From Hymenobacter canadensis (GTDB lineage Bacteria > Bacteroidota > Bacteroidia > Cytophagales > Hymenobacteraceae): a stretch of 64,000 nucleotides of DNA. Where the stretch lies: assembly GCF_027359925.1 (NCBI RefSeq), contig NZ_CP114767.1:372001-436000 (forward strand), given 5' to 3'. This document shows positions 44,799 to 54,527 of the stretch, piece by piece. Under the pieces are notes generated by a model that saw nothing but the letters and a program-made list of their open reading frames with translations, was not told the DNA's origin and made no database searches. Position numbers and translations under genes: made by a program. How positions within the stretch are numbered: position 1 is the stretch's first letter; each line of letters begins with the position of its first letter.

Positions 44799-46301
44799 TT
44801 AGTACCCCGGATTCTGGGTTACGTTGGGGTTGGTGTTGGTTTCCTGCTGCGGAATGGGCAGCAGCAGGTAGTTCACGTCGCGGCGGGTCAGCTTCTCCTG
44901 GATGGCGTCGAGGGCATCCTTGGGGTGGTTGACGCCGGACTGCGCGGCTTCGTGGCGGGTGTAGCGCAATAGGTCAAACCACCGTTCCCCCTCGAAGGCC
45001 AGCTCCAGGCGGCGCTGCCGGTCGATTTCGTTGCGCAGCGTGGCTTGGCTGGCGGCTTCTGGCGAGGCGGCCGTGAGGGCGGCTAGGCCGGCGCGGGTCC
45101 GCACCTGGTTGAGCGGCGGCAACGCGGCGGCCGTCTGGCCCTGCTCGTTGGACGCCTCGGCCTGCATCAGCAGCACATCGGCGTAGCGGATGACGTAGGT
45201 GTTGTCGGGCGAGTTGAAGTTGTTGGGGTTGCCGGGCCACTTATACACGAAGGCGCCGTCGTCGTTGCCGGTGCCGGGGCCGCCATCCACGTAGCTCACA
45301 TGGTCGCGCCCGCCGGGGGCGTTGCCGAGGTAGGCCCAGCGCAAATCGGTGCGGCGCTGCTGCGGGTTATTGGGGGCGTAGACGGTAGTATCGGCGCCGT
45401 TCGGGCCGCCACCCAGCAGTTCCGGAGTTGGGATGTTGAACTTCGGAAACGAGAAGGTAGCGGGCGGGGCGGGCAGCGCTACGTCGGGGAAGATATTGCC
45501 GCCGTCATCGGCACCCGCAAACTGCACCTCAAACACCGACTCGCGGCGGTTGTTGGCCGGATACAGGGCTTTGGGCGTGCTTTCGAGGGTGTAGAAGCCA
45601 CTGGCTACCACCTGCGCGGCGGCAGTACCGGCCGCAGCCCAGTTGCGCTGCGTAAGCTGCACGCGGGCCAACAAACCGTTCACCGAGCCGCGGGTGGCGC
45701 GGGTGCGGCCCGTGGCGTCGCCGACCGGAGCCAACTGGGCGGCCTGCGTGAGGTCGTCCACGATTTGGGCGTAAACCTGGTCGGCGCTGGCACGGCTCAG
45801 GTTCAGCACGGCTGGGTCGCCGGTTTCGGTGGGCTCCAGGCGCAGCGGCACGCCGCCGTAGAGGCGCACCAGGTTGAAGTAGTGCAGGGCGCGCAGGAAG
45901 CGGGCCTCGCCCAGAATCTGGCTGCGGCGGGCTTCCGGCATCGTGATGGTCGGCACGTACTTCAGCACGGCGTTGGCCCGGTTGATACCGATGAAGGCGG
46001 CCGTGTAGATGGTGCGTACCTGCTTGGTGGTGGGGCGCCAGGTGAAGCGGTCCAAGTCCGTCACGTCGCCGTTGGTGCTGGAGGCGTTGTCGGTGGGCAT
46101 TTCGCCCATGGCAATCAAATCCAGGCCGTAGTTGCCTTCCTGCTGCAGGGCGTCGTAGGCGGCCACGATGCCGGCTTCGGCGTCGTCGGCGTTCTGGAAA
46201 AAGTTGACGGGCGTGATGCTGGGCAGCGGCTCCTTATCGAGAATGTCGCAGCCGGTAGTGAGCAGCAGCGCCGCCAGAATGGGATAAAGTATCTTTTTCA
46301 T
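44799..46301 (-). CDS. RagB/SusD-family outer-membrane lipoprotein
   Basis: A 500-residue lipoprotein (Cys18 in LLLTTGC) with SusD-type N-terminal TPR helices (DAEAGIVAAYDALQ), a central SusD domain and the C-terminal GERWFDLLRYTRHEA segment typical of the family. It forms the lid of the SusC transporter and binds glycan fragments at the cell surface. It starts 13 bases after the SusC stop, so the two are an operon. Confidence 0.95.
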   Translation of the reverse strand: MKKILYPILAALLLTTGCDILDKEPLPSITPVNFFQNADDAEAGIVAAYDALQQEGNYGLDLIAMGEMPTDNASSTNGDVTDLDRFTWRPTTKQVRTIYTAAFIGINRANAVLKYVPTITMPEARRSQILGEARFLRALHYFNLVRLYGGVPLRLEPTETGDPAVLNLSRASADQVYAQIVDDLTQAAQLAPVGDATGRTRATRGSVNGLLARVQLTQRNWAAAGTAAAQVVASGFYTLESTPKALYPANNRRESVFEVQFAGADDGGNIFPDVALPAPPATFSFPKFNIPTPELLGGGPNGADTTVYAPNNPQQRRTDLRWAYLGNAPGGRDHVSYVDGGPGTGNDDGAFVYKWPGNPNNFNSPDNTYVIRYADVLLMQAEASNEQGQTAAALPPLNQVRTRAGLAALTAASPEAASQATLRNEIDRQRRLELAFEGERWFDLLRYTRHEAAQSGVNHPKDALDAIQEKLTRRDVNYLLLPIPQQETNTNPNVTQNPGY

Positions 46302-46314
46302 GAGTGGGAGTCGG

Positions 46315-49300
46315 TTAGAAAGTGGCGTTCAGACCTACCGTGTAGGTGCGCGCCTGCGGATACACGCCCAGGTCGCGGCCGAAGCCCGTGCTGGAGAAGG
46401 GGTCGGCGCTTACTTCGGGGTCGTAGCCGGAGTAGTCGGTCCAGGTGAGCAGGTTTTGGCCCGTCACGTAGACGCGCACGCCGCTGATGCCGGATTTCTG
46501 CAGCACGCTCATGGGCAGGCCGTAGGCCAACGTCAGGTTTTTGAGGCGCACATACGAACCGTCCTCGATGAAGCGGCTAGACACCTGGTTGTTGCCGGCC
46601 GGGTCGCCGAACACGGCGCGGGGCACGTCGGTGTTGGTGTTGGTCGGAGTCCAGCGGTCCAGCACGCGGGTGTTCTGGTTGAGGGCCTGGCTCATGCCCT
46701 CGGTGGTGCGGCGGTTCTCATTGTAGAGGTCGTTGCCAAACGAGCCCTGGAAGAACACGCTCAGCTCCAGGCCTTTGAACGAGAAGGTGTTCGTGACGCC
46801 CGCAATGGAGTTAGGGTTGGCGTTACCGATAATCGTGCGGTCCTGGTCGTTGATGCGGCCGTCGCCGTTCAAGTCCAAAAACCGCTGGTCGCCGGCGCGG
46901 GCGTTGGGGTTCTGGGCCTGCGCTTCCGCATCGGTCTGGAAGATGCCGTCGGCCTGCAGGCCGTAGAAAGTGCCCAGCGGCGAGCCATTGCGCACAATAT
47001 TGTAGTCGTTGATGATCTGCCGGCCGGTTTCCTGGCCCTGCTCGTTGCGGACGCTCCCGATGTTGAGAACTTTGCCGCGGTTGAGGGTAAAATTCAGGTT
47101 GGTGCTCCAGGCGAAGCCGTTGTCTTCAGCGCGCACGTTCACCGTGTTCAAGCCCAGCTCCAAACCCTTGTTTTCCACTTCGCCCAGGTTCTGGATGATG
47201 TTGGACGTTTGGGCGCCGGTGCTTAGCGGCAGCGGTACCTCAAACAGCAGGTCGGTGCTGCGCTTGCGGTACACATCGGCGTTGAAGGTCAGGCGGTCTT
47301 CCAGCAAGCTCAGGTCGAGGCCCAGGTTGGTTTGCTTGGTAACCTCCCAGCTCACGTCGGCGTTGCCGATACGCTCCGGCGCGATACCGCCCGAAATGCT
47401 GCCGTTGCCCTGATAGCCGAAGCCCGAGCCGTAGGTGGAGAAGCGGGCGTAGTCGCCGATTTCCTGGTTGCCGTTTTCGCCGTAAGAAGCGCGCAGCTTC
47501 ATGCTGGTAATGGCGTCGGTTTGCGGGAAGAAGCTTTCCTTGCTGATGTTCCAGCCCGCGCTAACGGCCGGAAAGTAGCCGAAGCGCTTGTCTTTGGCGA
47601 AACGGCTGGAGCCGTCGGCGCGCAGGCTGACGGTGGCCAGGTATCGGTCGTCGTAGTTGTAGATGGCGCGCCCGAACACGCTCAGCAGCGCCCACTCCGA
47701 CTCGAAGCTGCTCACCGAGCGGTTGGCGGTGCCGGCATACAGATACGGCACCGAGTTCGACGGGAAGCCCGTGGCGCGGGCATTGGACGTGAAGCGGTTA
47801 GACGCCTGCACCGACTGACCGGCCAGCAGCGTCAGGCGGCTTTTCTCGCCCAGCGTGAGGTTGTAGGTCAGCGTATTTTCGTTCAGCCAAATCACCTGCT
47901 GGTCGGTGCCGGTGCGGGCCTGGCCGAGCGTGGCCGGGTCGGGCGTGCTGGTCTGGCGGTTGCCGGGGTACTCGCGCGTCACGTACTCATTCTCCACCTG
48001 CGTGCGGAAGTCAATGCCCAGCGACGACCGGAACTGCAGGTTGTCGAGGATGTCCAGCTCGCCGTAGATATTGCCGATGGCCTGGTAGATCAGGGCCTTG
48101 TTGCGGGTTTCCAGCAGGTTGCCAACGGGGTTGTCGAAGCTGCTGTTGAAGGGGTTGGTAGCGTACGTGCCGTCGGCGTTGCGCACGGGCAGCGTCGGAA
48201 TCTGGGTGATGGTGCCCAGCACCGTCCCACCACTGTTGGAGCCGCGCTCTGAGCGTACCGAGCCGTTGTTGTTAGTGCGGCTCAGGTTCAGGTTGGTGCC
48301 GATGCGGAACCGCTGGCTCACTTCTTGGTCGAGGTTGATGCGGAAGCTAAACCGGTCGAAGCCGGAGTTGCGGAAGATACCGTCCTGCTTGAAGTAGCCG
48401 CCGCTCACGTAGTAGCGGGTTTTATCGGAGCCGCCGCTCACATTGAGCTGGTAGTTCTGGATGGCGGCCGTGCGGTACACTTCGTCCTGCCAGTCGGTTT
48501 CGGCGGGCAGGTTGTTGAGGTCGGGGTAGGCGGCGGTGCGGCCACCGTTGATCAGGGCTTCGTTGTAGTATTCGGCAAACTGGCGGGCGTTGAGCACGTC
48601 CAGCTTTTTGCGCAGCTGCTGCTGGCCGTAGTACATACTTAGGCCGACTTGAGCCTTGCCAGCTTTACCGCGCTTGGTCGTAATCACCACCACGCCGTTG
48701 GAAGCGCGCACGCCGTAAATAGCGGCTGCCGCGCCGTCCTTCAGTACATCGATGCTTTCGATGTCGCTGGGGTTGAGGGCGTTCAGCGGGTTCGGCGACT
48801 GGTTGCTCAGGCCGCCCAGCTCCCGGTTGTAGGAAGGCAAAACCGGCACGCCGTCAATCACATACAGCGGGCTGTTCGACAAGCTCACCGACGAGTTGCC
48901 GCGAATCCGGACGTTGATGCCCGCGCCGGGTGCGCCGCTCGGCGAGGTCACCTGCACGCCGGGCGTCTGGCCCTGCAGCGCCTGGTCGAAGCCAGCCACC
49001 GTCTGCCGCTCAATCTGCCGCGCCCCCACCGACGAAACGGCCGTGGTCAGCTCCTGGCGGGTCTGGGTGCCGTAGCCCACCACCACCACTTCGTTCAGCG
49101 CCTGGGTGTTTTCGGCGAGGGTAGTGGCGGCCACCTGCGTGGTCTGGCCATCTACCACCGTAATCTGCTGGCGCGCCGTGGTGAAGCCAATCGAGGAAAT
49201 AACCAGCGTCTGCGGGCCAGCCGGCACGTTCGGGATGGTGAAGTTGCCGTTGGCATCGGTGGCGCTACCCAGGGTAGTACCTTCCACCACCACCGTCACG

Positions 49301-49533
49301 CCGGGCAGGGCCTCGCCCTTGGCATCCACCACCCGCCCCGAAACGGGACCGTTGAAGACGGCAGTGAAGAGGGTTTTGCCGGTTTCATCGGCGGGCAGGG
49401 CAGGGGCGTAGGCCAGCACCGCACCAGGCTGGGCGGCCGCCAGGCCCGTGAGCAGCAGGCTGCCCACGGCCGGCGTCAGCAGCAGGCGCCGGAAGGGCCG
49501 GTTGCCCTGCGGAGATTGTAAAGGGAACGACAT
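46315..49533 (-). CDS. SusC/RagA-family TonB-linked outer-membrane protein
   Basis: A 1072-residue glycan importer. An N-terminal signal region (about 15-36) precedes a carboxypeptidase-D-like regulatory domain (about 62-140; VSGRVVDAKGEALPGVTVVV). A TonB box-like stretch and plug (about 140-260; NEVVVVGYGTQ) follow, with a SusC barrel to the end. It pairs with the SusD lid to import oligosaccharides with TonB energy. The gene is preceded by PfkB and followed closely by SusD. Confidence 0.95.
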   Translation of the reverse strand: MSFPLQSPQGNRPFRRLLLTPAVGSLLLTGLAAAQPGAVLAYAPALPADETGKTLFTAVFNGPVSGRVVDAKGEALPGVTVVVEGTTLGSATDANGNFTIPNVPAGPQTLVISSIGFTTARQQITVVDGQTTQVAATTLAENTQALNEVVVVGYGTQTRQELTTAVSSVGARQIERQTVAGFDQALQGQTPGVQVTSPSGAPGAGINVRIRGNSSVSLSNSPLYVIDGVPVLPSYNRELGGLSNQSPNPLNALNPSDIESIDVLKDGAAAAIYGVRASNGVVVITTKRGKAGKAQVGLSMYYGQQQLRKKLDVLNARQFAEYYNEALINGGRTAAYPDLNNLPAETDWQDEVYRTAAIQNYQLNVSGGSDKTRYYVSGGYFKQDGIFRNSGFDRFSFRINLDQEVSQRFRIGTNLNLSRTNNNGSVRSERGSNSGGTVLGTITQIPTLPVRNADGTYATNPFNSSFDNPVGNLLETRNKALIYQAIGNIYGELDILDNLQFRSSLGIDFRTQVENEYVTREYPGNRQTSTPDPATLGQARTGTDQQVIWLNENTLTYNLTLGEKSRLTLLAGQSVQASNRFTSNARATGFPSNSVPYLYAGTANRSVSSFESEWALLSVFGRAIYNYDDRYLATVSLRADGSSRFAKDKRFGYFPAVSAGWNISKESFFPQTDAITSMKLRASYGENGNQEIGDYARFSTYGSGFGYQGNGSISGGIAPERIGNADVSWEVTKQTNLGLDLSLLEDRLTFNADVYRKRSTDLLFEVPLPLSTGAQTSNIIQNLGEVENKGLELGLNTVNVRAEDNGFAWSTNLNFTLNRGKVLNIGSVRNEQGQETGRQIINDYNIVRNGSPLGTFYGLQADGIFQTDAEAQAQNPNARAGDQRFLDLNGDGRINDQDRTIIGNANPNSIAGVTNTFSFKGLELSVFFQGSFGNDLYNENRRTTEGMSQALNQNTRVLDRWTPTNTNTDVPRAVFGDPAGNNQVSSRFIEDGSYVRLKNLTLAYGLPMSVLQKSGISGVRVYVTGQNLLTWTDYSGYDPEVSADPFSSTGFGRDLGVYPQARTYTVGLNATF

Positions 49534-49619
49534 GGGAAAGTAGGTTAGGTGAGACGAAGTGAGGGTAGGGCAGAAACTGGAAAAGCACTGGCCCGCAAGC
49601 GGGTAGAAACTCGAAGAAG

Positions 49620-50498
49620 TCAGCCGGAAAGGGCCGTAACAGCTGCCTCCGAGAGCAGAGGAGCCGCCCCGGGATGCGTAGCCACCAGCGCCGCCGCCGC
49701 GCAGGCCCGCCGCAAACTGATGGCCGGGTTGGCGGTGGGCCAGTCAGCTAGTAGCGCGGCCAGAAAGGCGTCGCTGCTGCCTAGTGTGCCGGGCGTGGCC
49801 ACTGCAAAGCCGGCTTGTTCCAGCAGGTGGCCGTCGTGCCAGAGCGTGGCGCCGGCGGTGCCTTGTGTGAGACACACGGCCTGCAGCCCGAAGTGCGCCG
49901 CCAGCCATGGCAGCGCCGTAGCCGGGGTAGCGGGCTGGCCTAGCCAGCCCATTATTTCGGTAAGTTCAGATTCGTTGAGCTTCACCAGATCGGCCTGGCG
50001 GAGCAGGTACTGCACCACCGAGCGGGTGTAGTGCGGGGCGCGCAGGTTCACGTCGAACACCTTGTAAGGTACCACCTGCAGCAAGCGGTACAGCGTTTCG
50101 CGGGTGGTCAGGCCGCGGGCCGCCAACGAGCCGTACACCAGCATCCGGGCGGCGGCCACGGTGTCGCGCAACTCGTCGGTGTGCTGGAGGTAGTCCCAGG
50201 CCACTGGCTCCACCACTTTGTAGGTGGCGTGGCCGTGGCGCAGCGTCACCTTCACCACGCCCGTCAGGTGAGTCTGGCTGCGCTGGATCAACTCCTGACC
50301 CAAGCCCTGCGCGGCCAGCTGCTGCAGCAGATCCGTGCCCAGCTCGTCGTCGCCGACGCGGCTGATGAGCTGCACCGGTTGCCCTAGCTGCCGCAGGTGC
50401 CGCGCCACGTTGAACGGCGCGCCGCCGGGCTGGCGGCCATCGGGCAGCATATCCCAGAGGAACTCACCGAGGCAGACAATGGGGGCAACTGGGTTCAT
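49620..50498 (-). CDS. PfkB-family sugar kinase (fructokinase-like) with altered GAGD motif
   Basis: A 292-residue cytoplasmic kinase. The N-terminal ribokinase signature GGAPFNVARHLRQLG and DDELG are present. The second signature, normally DTxGAGDxF, reads ATPGTLGSSDAFLAALLAD: the catalytic Asp is kept but the GAGD anion-hole glycines are replaced by GSSD and the preceding Asp is lost. Activity may be reduced or changed. It is adjacent to the regulator and SusC and would phosphorylate the sugar released by the locus. Confidence 0.87.
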   Translation of the reverse strand: MNPVAPIVCLGEFLWDMLPDGRQPGGAPFNVARHLRQLGQPVQLISRVGDDELGTDLLQQLAAQGLGQELIQRSQTHLTGVVKVTLRHGHATYKVVEPVAWDYLQHTDELRDTVAAARMLVYGSLAARGLTTRETLYRLLQVVPYKVFDVNLRAPHYTRSVVQYLLRQADLVKLNESELTEIMGWLGQPATPATALPWLAAHFGLQAVCLTQGTAGATLWHDGHLLEQAGFAVATPGTLGSSDAFLAALLADWPTANPAISLRRACAAAALVATHPGAAPLLSEAAVTALSG

Positions 50499-50621
50499 GC
50501 AGGTAGGACGATTTAAACAAAAGTCGCCTGATGCTTCTCGGAAGGCTTGCTGATTTATTTCAAAATCCGAACAGTATCAAAATAGCTTTTAATAAATTGA
50601 TTATCAATATTTTATAAATAA

Positions 50622-50652
50622 AAAAAACCGCGCCTGTAACAGGCGCGGTTTC
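50622..50652 (-). terminator. Terminator after the hybrid regulator gene
   Basis: AAAACCGCGCCTGT / ACAGGCGCGGTTT stem with a seven-base A run on its left, giving T on the minus strand, 30 bases after the regulator stop. It separates the regulator from PfkB. Confidence 0.85.
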
Positions 50653-50681
50653 GGTTTTATTACGGGGCTTTCAGGATTGTA

Positions 50682-53510
50682 TCAGTGGTGCGGGGTGATG
50701 TGCATGGCCCGGAACTCGGAAGGCGAAATCTGGTAGCGGCCCTTGAAGCTGGTGGAGAAGTAGGAGGGTGAGGAGAAGCCCAGCTCGTAGGCCACATCGG
50801 CAATGCTGAGGGCGTCGTCGAGCAGCAGCTCGCGGGCTTTGGTGAGGCGCAGGTTCTGGATGAAGTCCGTAACGCCGGTGCCCAGCACGGCCTTCACCTT
50901 GCGGTAGAGCTGCATGCGCGAAATGCCCAGGCTACGGGCAATGTCCTCCACGCTCAGGTCGGTGCGGGTGAGGTGGGCCTCCACGATGGCCGTGAGGTCG
51001 GCCAGGAATTTCTGGTCGGGATTGGTGAGCACCGTGGCCGTATCCACGGACAGCTCGCGCCGGAAATGCTCGCGCTGGCGGGCGCGGTTGGCCAGCAGCG
51101 TCCGCACGCTTTCCAGCAGAAAGGTAGGGTTGAAGGGCTTGGTCAGGTAGAGGTCGGCGCCGGCCTGCACGCCTTCCACCTGCTGCTCGGGGGCGCTGCG
51201 GGCCGTGAGCAGCACCACCGGAATGTGGCTGGTGCGCCAGTCGGCCCGCAGCTGTGTCACCACTTCCAGGCCGCTCAGGCCGGGCATCATCACGTCGCAC
51301 ACTATCAGGTCCGGAATCATGTCGGTGGCCATGCGGAAGCCGGTGTGGCCGTCGGTGGCGCTCTGCACCCGGAAGTCAGTGCGCAGCCGCCGCGCCAGAA
51401 AGTCGTTGACTTCAGCATTGTCTTCAATCACCAGCACCAGTGTCTCGCTGCCGCCGTCGGTTGGGGCGGCCGTGGTGGCTTCCAGCTCGGGGCTGAAGGT
51501 GGCGGCAATGGCTTCGGGCTCATCGAGCAGGAAGCTGGCCGTGGGCATGTCGGAGGTGGCGCGCAAGGCTTCCGGCAACTCACGCGGCAAAGCCACCACA
51601 AAGGTGCTGCCCTGGCCCGGCTGGCTGCTGAACGTGAGCTGGCCCTGGTGCAGGCGCACCAGCCCTTGCGCCAGCGCCAGCCCCATGCCCGAGCCTTTGG
51701 CCACGGCACCCTGGTCGCCTTGGTAAAACCACTCAAATACGTGCGCCTGGTCCTGGTCGCTGATGCCGCGGCCCGTGTCGGCGATGCTCACGCGCAGGCT
51801 CTGGCCGTCGGGGCTGGCCTGCAGGCTGATGGTGATGCGGCCCTGCTCGGGCGTGAACTTCAGCGCGTTGGAGAGCAGGTTGAAGAATACCTTGTCGAGG
51901 ATGTTGCCATCGAACCAAGCCGGCAGCTCGGGCTCGGCGGCCAGAAACCGCAGCTGCACGCCGCGCAGCCGGGCTGGCTTCTCGAAGGCATCCACAATTT
52001 CGCGCACAAAGGCTACCAGGTTGCCGTAGGTGGCGCGCACGGCCATCTTACCCACCTCGATTTTGCGGAAATCCAGCAGCTGGTTCACGAGCTGCAGCAG
52101 CCGCTGGGTGTTGCGGCGCACCAGAGCCAGATCCTGGTGCTGGGCGGCGGTGAGGTCGGGCGTGTTGGTGAGCAGCTCTTCCACGGGCCCCAGAATCAGG
52201 GTGAGCGGGGTGCGCAGCTCGTGCGAGAAGTTGGTGAAGAAGCGCAGCTTGGCCTCGGTGTCGGCGCGCGACTGCTCGGCCAGGGCTTCCAGCTGGTTGC
52301 GCTGCAGCCGGATTTCCTCGTTCTGCTGCTGCAGCTGCTGGTTGATCTTGTCGTTTTCGGCGTTGCGCAGCGCCAGCTGCCGGTTGATCTGCCGGTTGCG
52401 GCGGGCCGAGTGCCAGGCCAGCGCGCCCAGCACCAGCGCGCCCAGCAGCGTCGCCAGCAGGCCGTAGAGGATAGTTTGCTGGCTGGCGTAGGTGGCGCGC
52501 AGGCGTTGCAGCAGGCCCTGTTGCCGCTCGATGTCGTGCTGCTGGCTGGCCATCTTGTCGGTCTGCTGCTGCAGGGTCAGCACGTTGGTCGAGTCGATGA
52601 CGATGGTGCCGAGCGTGTTTTCTTTGTCGTAAGGCTGCTTGTTCAGGATTTTCAGGGCCGTGCGCATGGCGTCCTCGCCGCCCGGCGCATACAGAATGCT
52701 CGCGTCGAGCACGCCGCGCTGCACCAGATCAATGCCTTCCCCCTTGCCCACCAGCCCATCCACGCCAATGATGCGCACCCGGCCGGCCAGCCCGAGCTGC
52801 TGGCATACTTCGTAGGCGCCGCGGCCCATGGCGTCGTTGTGGGCGAAAATCAGCGCCACGTTGGGGTGGGCGCGCAACGCCGCCAGAAGGGCCGGTTTCA
52901 GGGTTTTTTCCTGCCAGTTGCCGTTCACCTGGGCCACCACCCGCAGCCCGGGAAACGCTTTCAGGCCCTCAGCAAAGCCCTGGTGGCGCTCCGAAGTGGC
53001 CGAGGAGCCGGGCGTGCCCAGAATCTCAATGACTTCGCCCTGCGGGCGGCCCAGCAGGCGGGCACCGTAGCGGGCAGCCGTCTGGCCCACTTCCAGGTTG
53101 TCGCCGCCCACGTAGGCCGTGTAGCGCTGCGAGGCCGTGCGCCGGTCGATCAGCAGCACCGGAATGCCCTGAGCGTAGGCTTCCTCCACGGCCGGCGTTA
53201 CGGGCCCGGCTTCGTACGGCGACACAATCAGCAGGTCGAGGCCGCCTTGTACCAGCTTGCGGATCTGCTGCTGCTGCAGGTCGCTGTTGTCGTGGGCGTC
53301 GGTGGTGCGCAGCTGCACTTCGGGGTGGAAGCTCAGCTCGCGGTTGATGCCGTTGAGCATAGCCTCGCGCCACGGCCCCGAGGTGCTGCACTGCGAAAAT
53401 CCGATGCGGTAGGCGGGCGTTTTGGCGGGCTCCGCACAACTCGCCAGCAGCGCCCCGGCCAGCAGGAATAACAGCAACCGAAGCTCCCGAAAGAGTTCTG
53501 CTTTTCTCAA
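50682..53510 (-). CDS. Hybrid two-component regulator with periplasmic sugar-binding sensor (HTCS)
   Basis: A 942-residue one-protein signalling system. A signal region with a possible lipobox (Cys25) is followed by a periplasmic LacI-type binding domain (about 33-320; VSPYEAGPVTPAVEEAY, then IGVDGLVGKGEG). One membrane helix (about 346-366), a coiled linker, a histidine kinase with His430 (NFSHELRTPL) and ATPase, a receiver with Asp739 (VCDVMMPGLSG), and an AraC DNA-binding domain (about 840-942, ending ISPSEFRAMH) complete it. The sensor type matches the Bacteroides fructose sensor BT1754 rather than the beta-propeller class. It probably binds a free sugar or short oligosaccharide and switches on the SusCD/GH30 operon. 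Confidence 0.96.
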   Translation of the reverse strand: MRKAELFRELRLLLFLLAGALLASCAEPAKTPAYRIGFSQCSTSGPWREAMLNGINRELSFHPEVQLRTTDAHDNSDLQQQQIRKLVQGGLDLLIVSPYEAGPVTPAVEEAYAQGIPVLLIDRRTASQRYTAYVGGDNLEVGQTAARYGARLLGRPQGEVIEILGTPGSSATSERHQGFAEGLKAFPGLRVVAQVNGNWQEKTLKPALLAALRAHPNVALIFAHNDAMGRGAYEVCQQLGLAGRVRIIGVDGLVGKGEGIDLVQRGVLDASILYAPGGEDAMRTALKILNKQPYDKENTLGTIVIDSTNVLTLQQQTDKMASQQHDIERQQGLLQRLRATYASQQTILYGLLATLLGALVLGALAWHSARRNRQINRQLALRNAENDKINQQLQQQNEEIRLQRNQLEALAEQSRADTEAKLRFFTNFSHELRTPLTLILGPVEELLTNTPDLTAAQHQDLALVRRNTQRLLQLVNQLLDFRKIEVGKMAVRATYGNLVAFVREIVDAFEKPARLRGVQLRFLAAEPELPAWFDGNILDKVFFNLLSNALKFTPEQGRITISLQASPDGQSLRVSIADTGRGISDQDQAHVFEWFYQGDQGAVAKGSGMGLALAQGLVRLHQGQLTFSSQPGQGSTFVVALPRELPEALRATSDMPTASFLLDEPEAIAATFSPELEATTAAPTDGGSETLVLVIEDNAEVNDFLARRLRTDFRVQSATDGHTGFRMATDMIPDLIVCDVMMPGLSGLEVVTQLRADWRTSHIPVVLLTARSAPEQQVEGVQAGADLYLTKPFNPTFLLESVRTLLANRARQREHFRRELSVDTATVLTNPDQKFLADLTAIVEAHLTRTDLSVEDIARSLGISRMQLYRKVKAVLGTGVTDFIQNLRLTKARELLLDDALSIADVAYELGFSSPSYFSTSFKGRYQISPSEFRAMHITPHH

Positions 53511-53553
53511 GTACCAACGGACCTGCCAGGGGTGGGAACTGGCGCAGCCTAAT

Positions 53554-53585
53554 CAAATATACCGGATTCTTCTGCACCCTGCCAA
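53554..53585 (-). promoter_or_regulatory. Predicted promoter of the hybrid regulator
   Basis: Minus-strand TTG (53583-53585), 21-base spacer, TATATTTG (53554-53561); the same elements and spacer as the aconitase promoter. The regulator ATG is 43 bases downstream. Confidence 0.72.
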
Positions 53586-53656
53586 GAATATAGGAGCACC
53601 GCCATACCCCCGGCCTGGCTGTCACGCGTCCGGTTGGAAGTTCGGTTCGGGCGGTT

Positions 53657-54448
53657 TTAGGGGCGCGGGGCAGGCAGCTGGTTGCGGGAAATGATGCGCT
53701 GCAGATCCTGCAGGTTGCCGTAATCGGGCCGGATGAAGCCCAGCTCCGGGTTGTCCAGGTCGCGGATGGCCTGAATGGTCAGCACGGAAATCACCACGAA
53801 CAGAATAGGCACGAAATAGTGGCGGGTTTCCTGGGCGCTGTTGGTGAAGCCCACCAGAACGCCAATCGCCCAGGACGAAATAAACAGCAGTGACAGAATG
53901 GAATAGGGCGTGCCTTCCCGGTAGGAATAGTGCAGTCTAAAGGTGTTGGCATCGAGCCGGTTGAAGGCCGGCAACAGCCGCCGCACCACCTCGGTGCGGG
54001 CCGGGGAGGTGCGCCCCGAGGCACTGAGCTGCTGCCAGAACTGCTGGTCGAGGTGCTCTAGGCGGCGGATGTGGGCGGGGTCGTGGGGGCGGCGGGGGCG
54101 GTGCTCGTTGAGCTCCAATTGCAGCAGCTGCAGCAGAAACCGCTGCACGGCGGCGCGCTCCGGGGCGGGCAGCAGCTGGCTTTCGCGGTAGAGCTCGGCA
54201 ATGGCATCCGAGGTCTGATGAATGAGGCCGGTGCGCTCTTTAAGCGAGTTGTTGGACGAAAGTAGCGTGAAGGACAGCAGCAAACCGAAGATGGTAATCA
54301 GGGCGCTTTCGATGCCCGACGGCTTCCAGATGCGCTGGCGGCGGCGGTAGTAAACCTCGGCAAACAGGTAGCCCACCGCCACGGCCAGCAGCAACGACGC
54401 CGGGTAAGCCAGCACAAACCACAGAACCTCAAACGTACTGTACCGCAT
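53657..54448 (-). CDS. Bestrophin-like (DUF4239-type) membrane protein
   Basis: A 263-residue membrane protein. Four hydrophobic segments lie near 7-28, 45-64, 186-204 and 212-230, with the conserved-looking KPSGIESALITIFGLLLSFTLL. A charged central region (80-170) contains arginine- and histidine-rich HRPRRPHDPAHIRRLEHLD. The resemblance to DUF4239 proteins is by topology and motif only. Role unknown. It lies between the PUL and the metal-efflux cluster and is not clearly part of either. Confidence 0.7.
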   Translation of the reverse strand: MRYSTFEVLWFVLAYPASLLLAVAVGYLFAEVYYRRRQRIWKPSGIESALITIFGLLLSFTLLSSNNSLKERTGLIHQTSDAIAELYRESQLLPAPERAAVQRFLLQLLQLELNEHRPRRPHDPAHIRRLEHLDQQFWQQLSASGRTSPARTEVVRRLLPAFNRLDANTFRLHYSYREGTPYSILSLLFISSWAIGVLVGFTNSAQETRHYFVPILFVVISVLTIQAIRDLDNPELGFIRPDYGNLQDLQRIISRNQLPAPRP

Positions 54449-54527
54449 GCCGCTGCCAGGTTAACCCGTTTCCTAATCAGCCGACCTCTTATCGAAAGGC
54501 TCCGGCCGCTGTTCAGTCCCAAGAAAC

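Noticed and set aside
50973..53471. An 832-codon plus-strand open frame
   Set aside because: It is the antisense shadow of the hybrid regulator; composition is random-like (Gly, Gln, His, Arg) with no domain.
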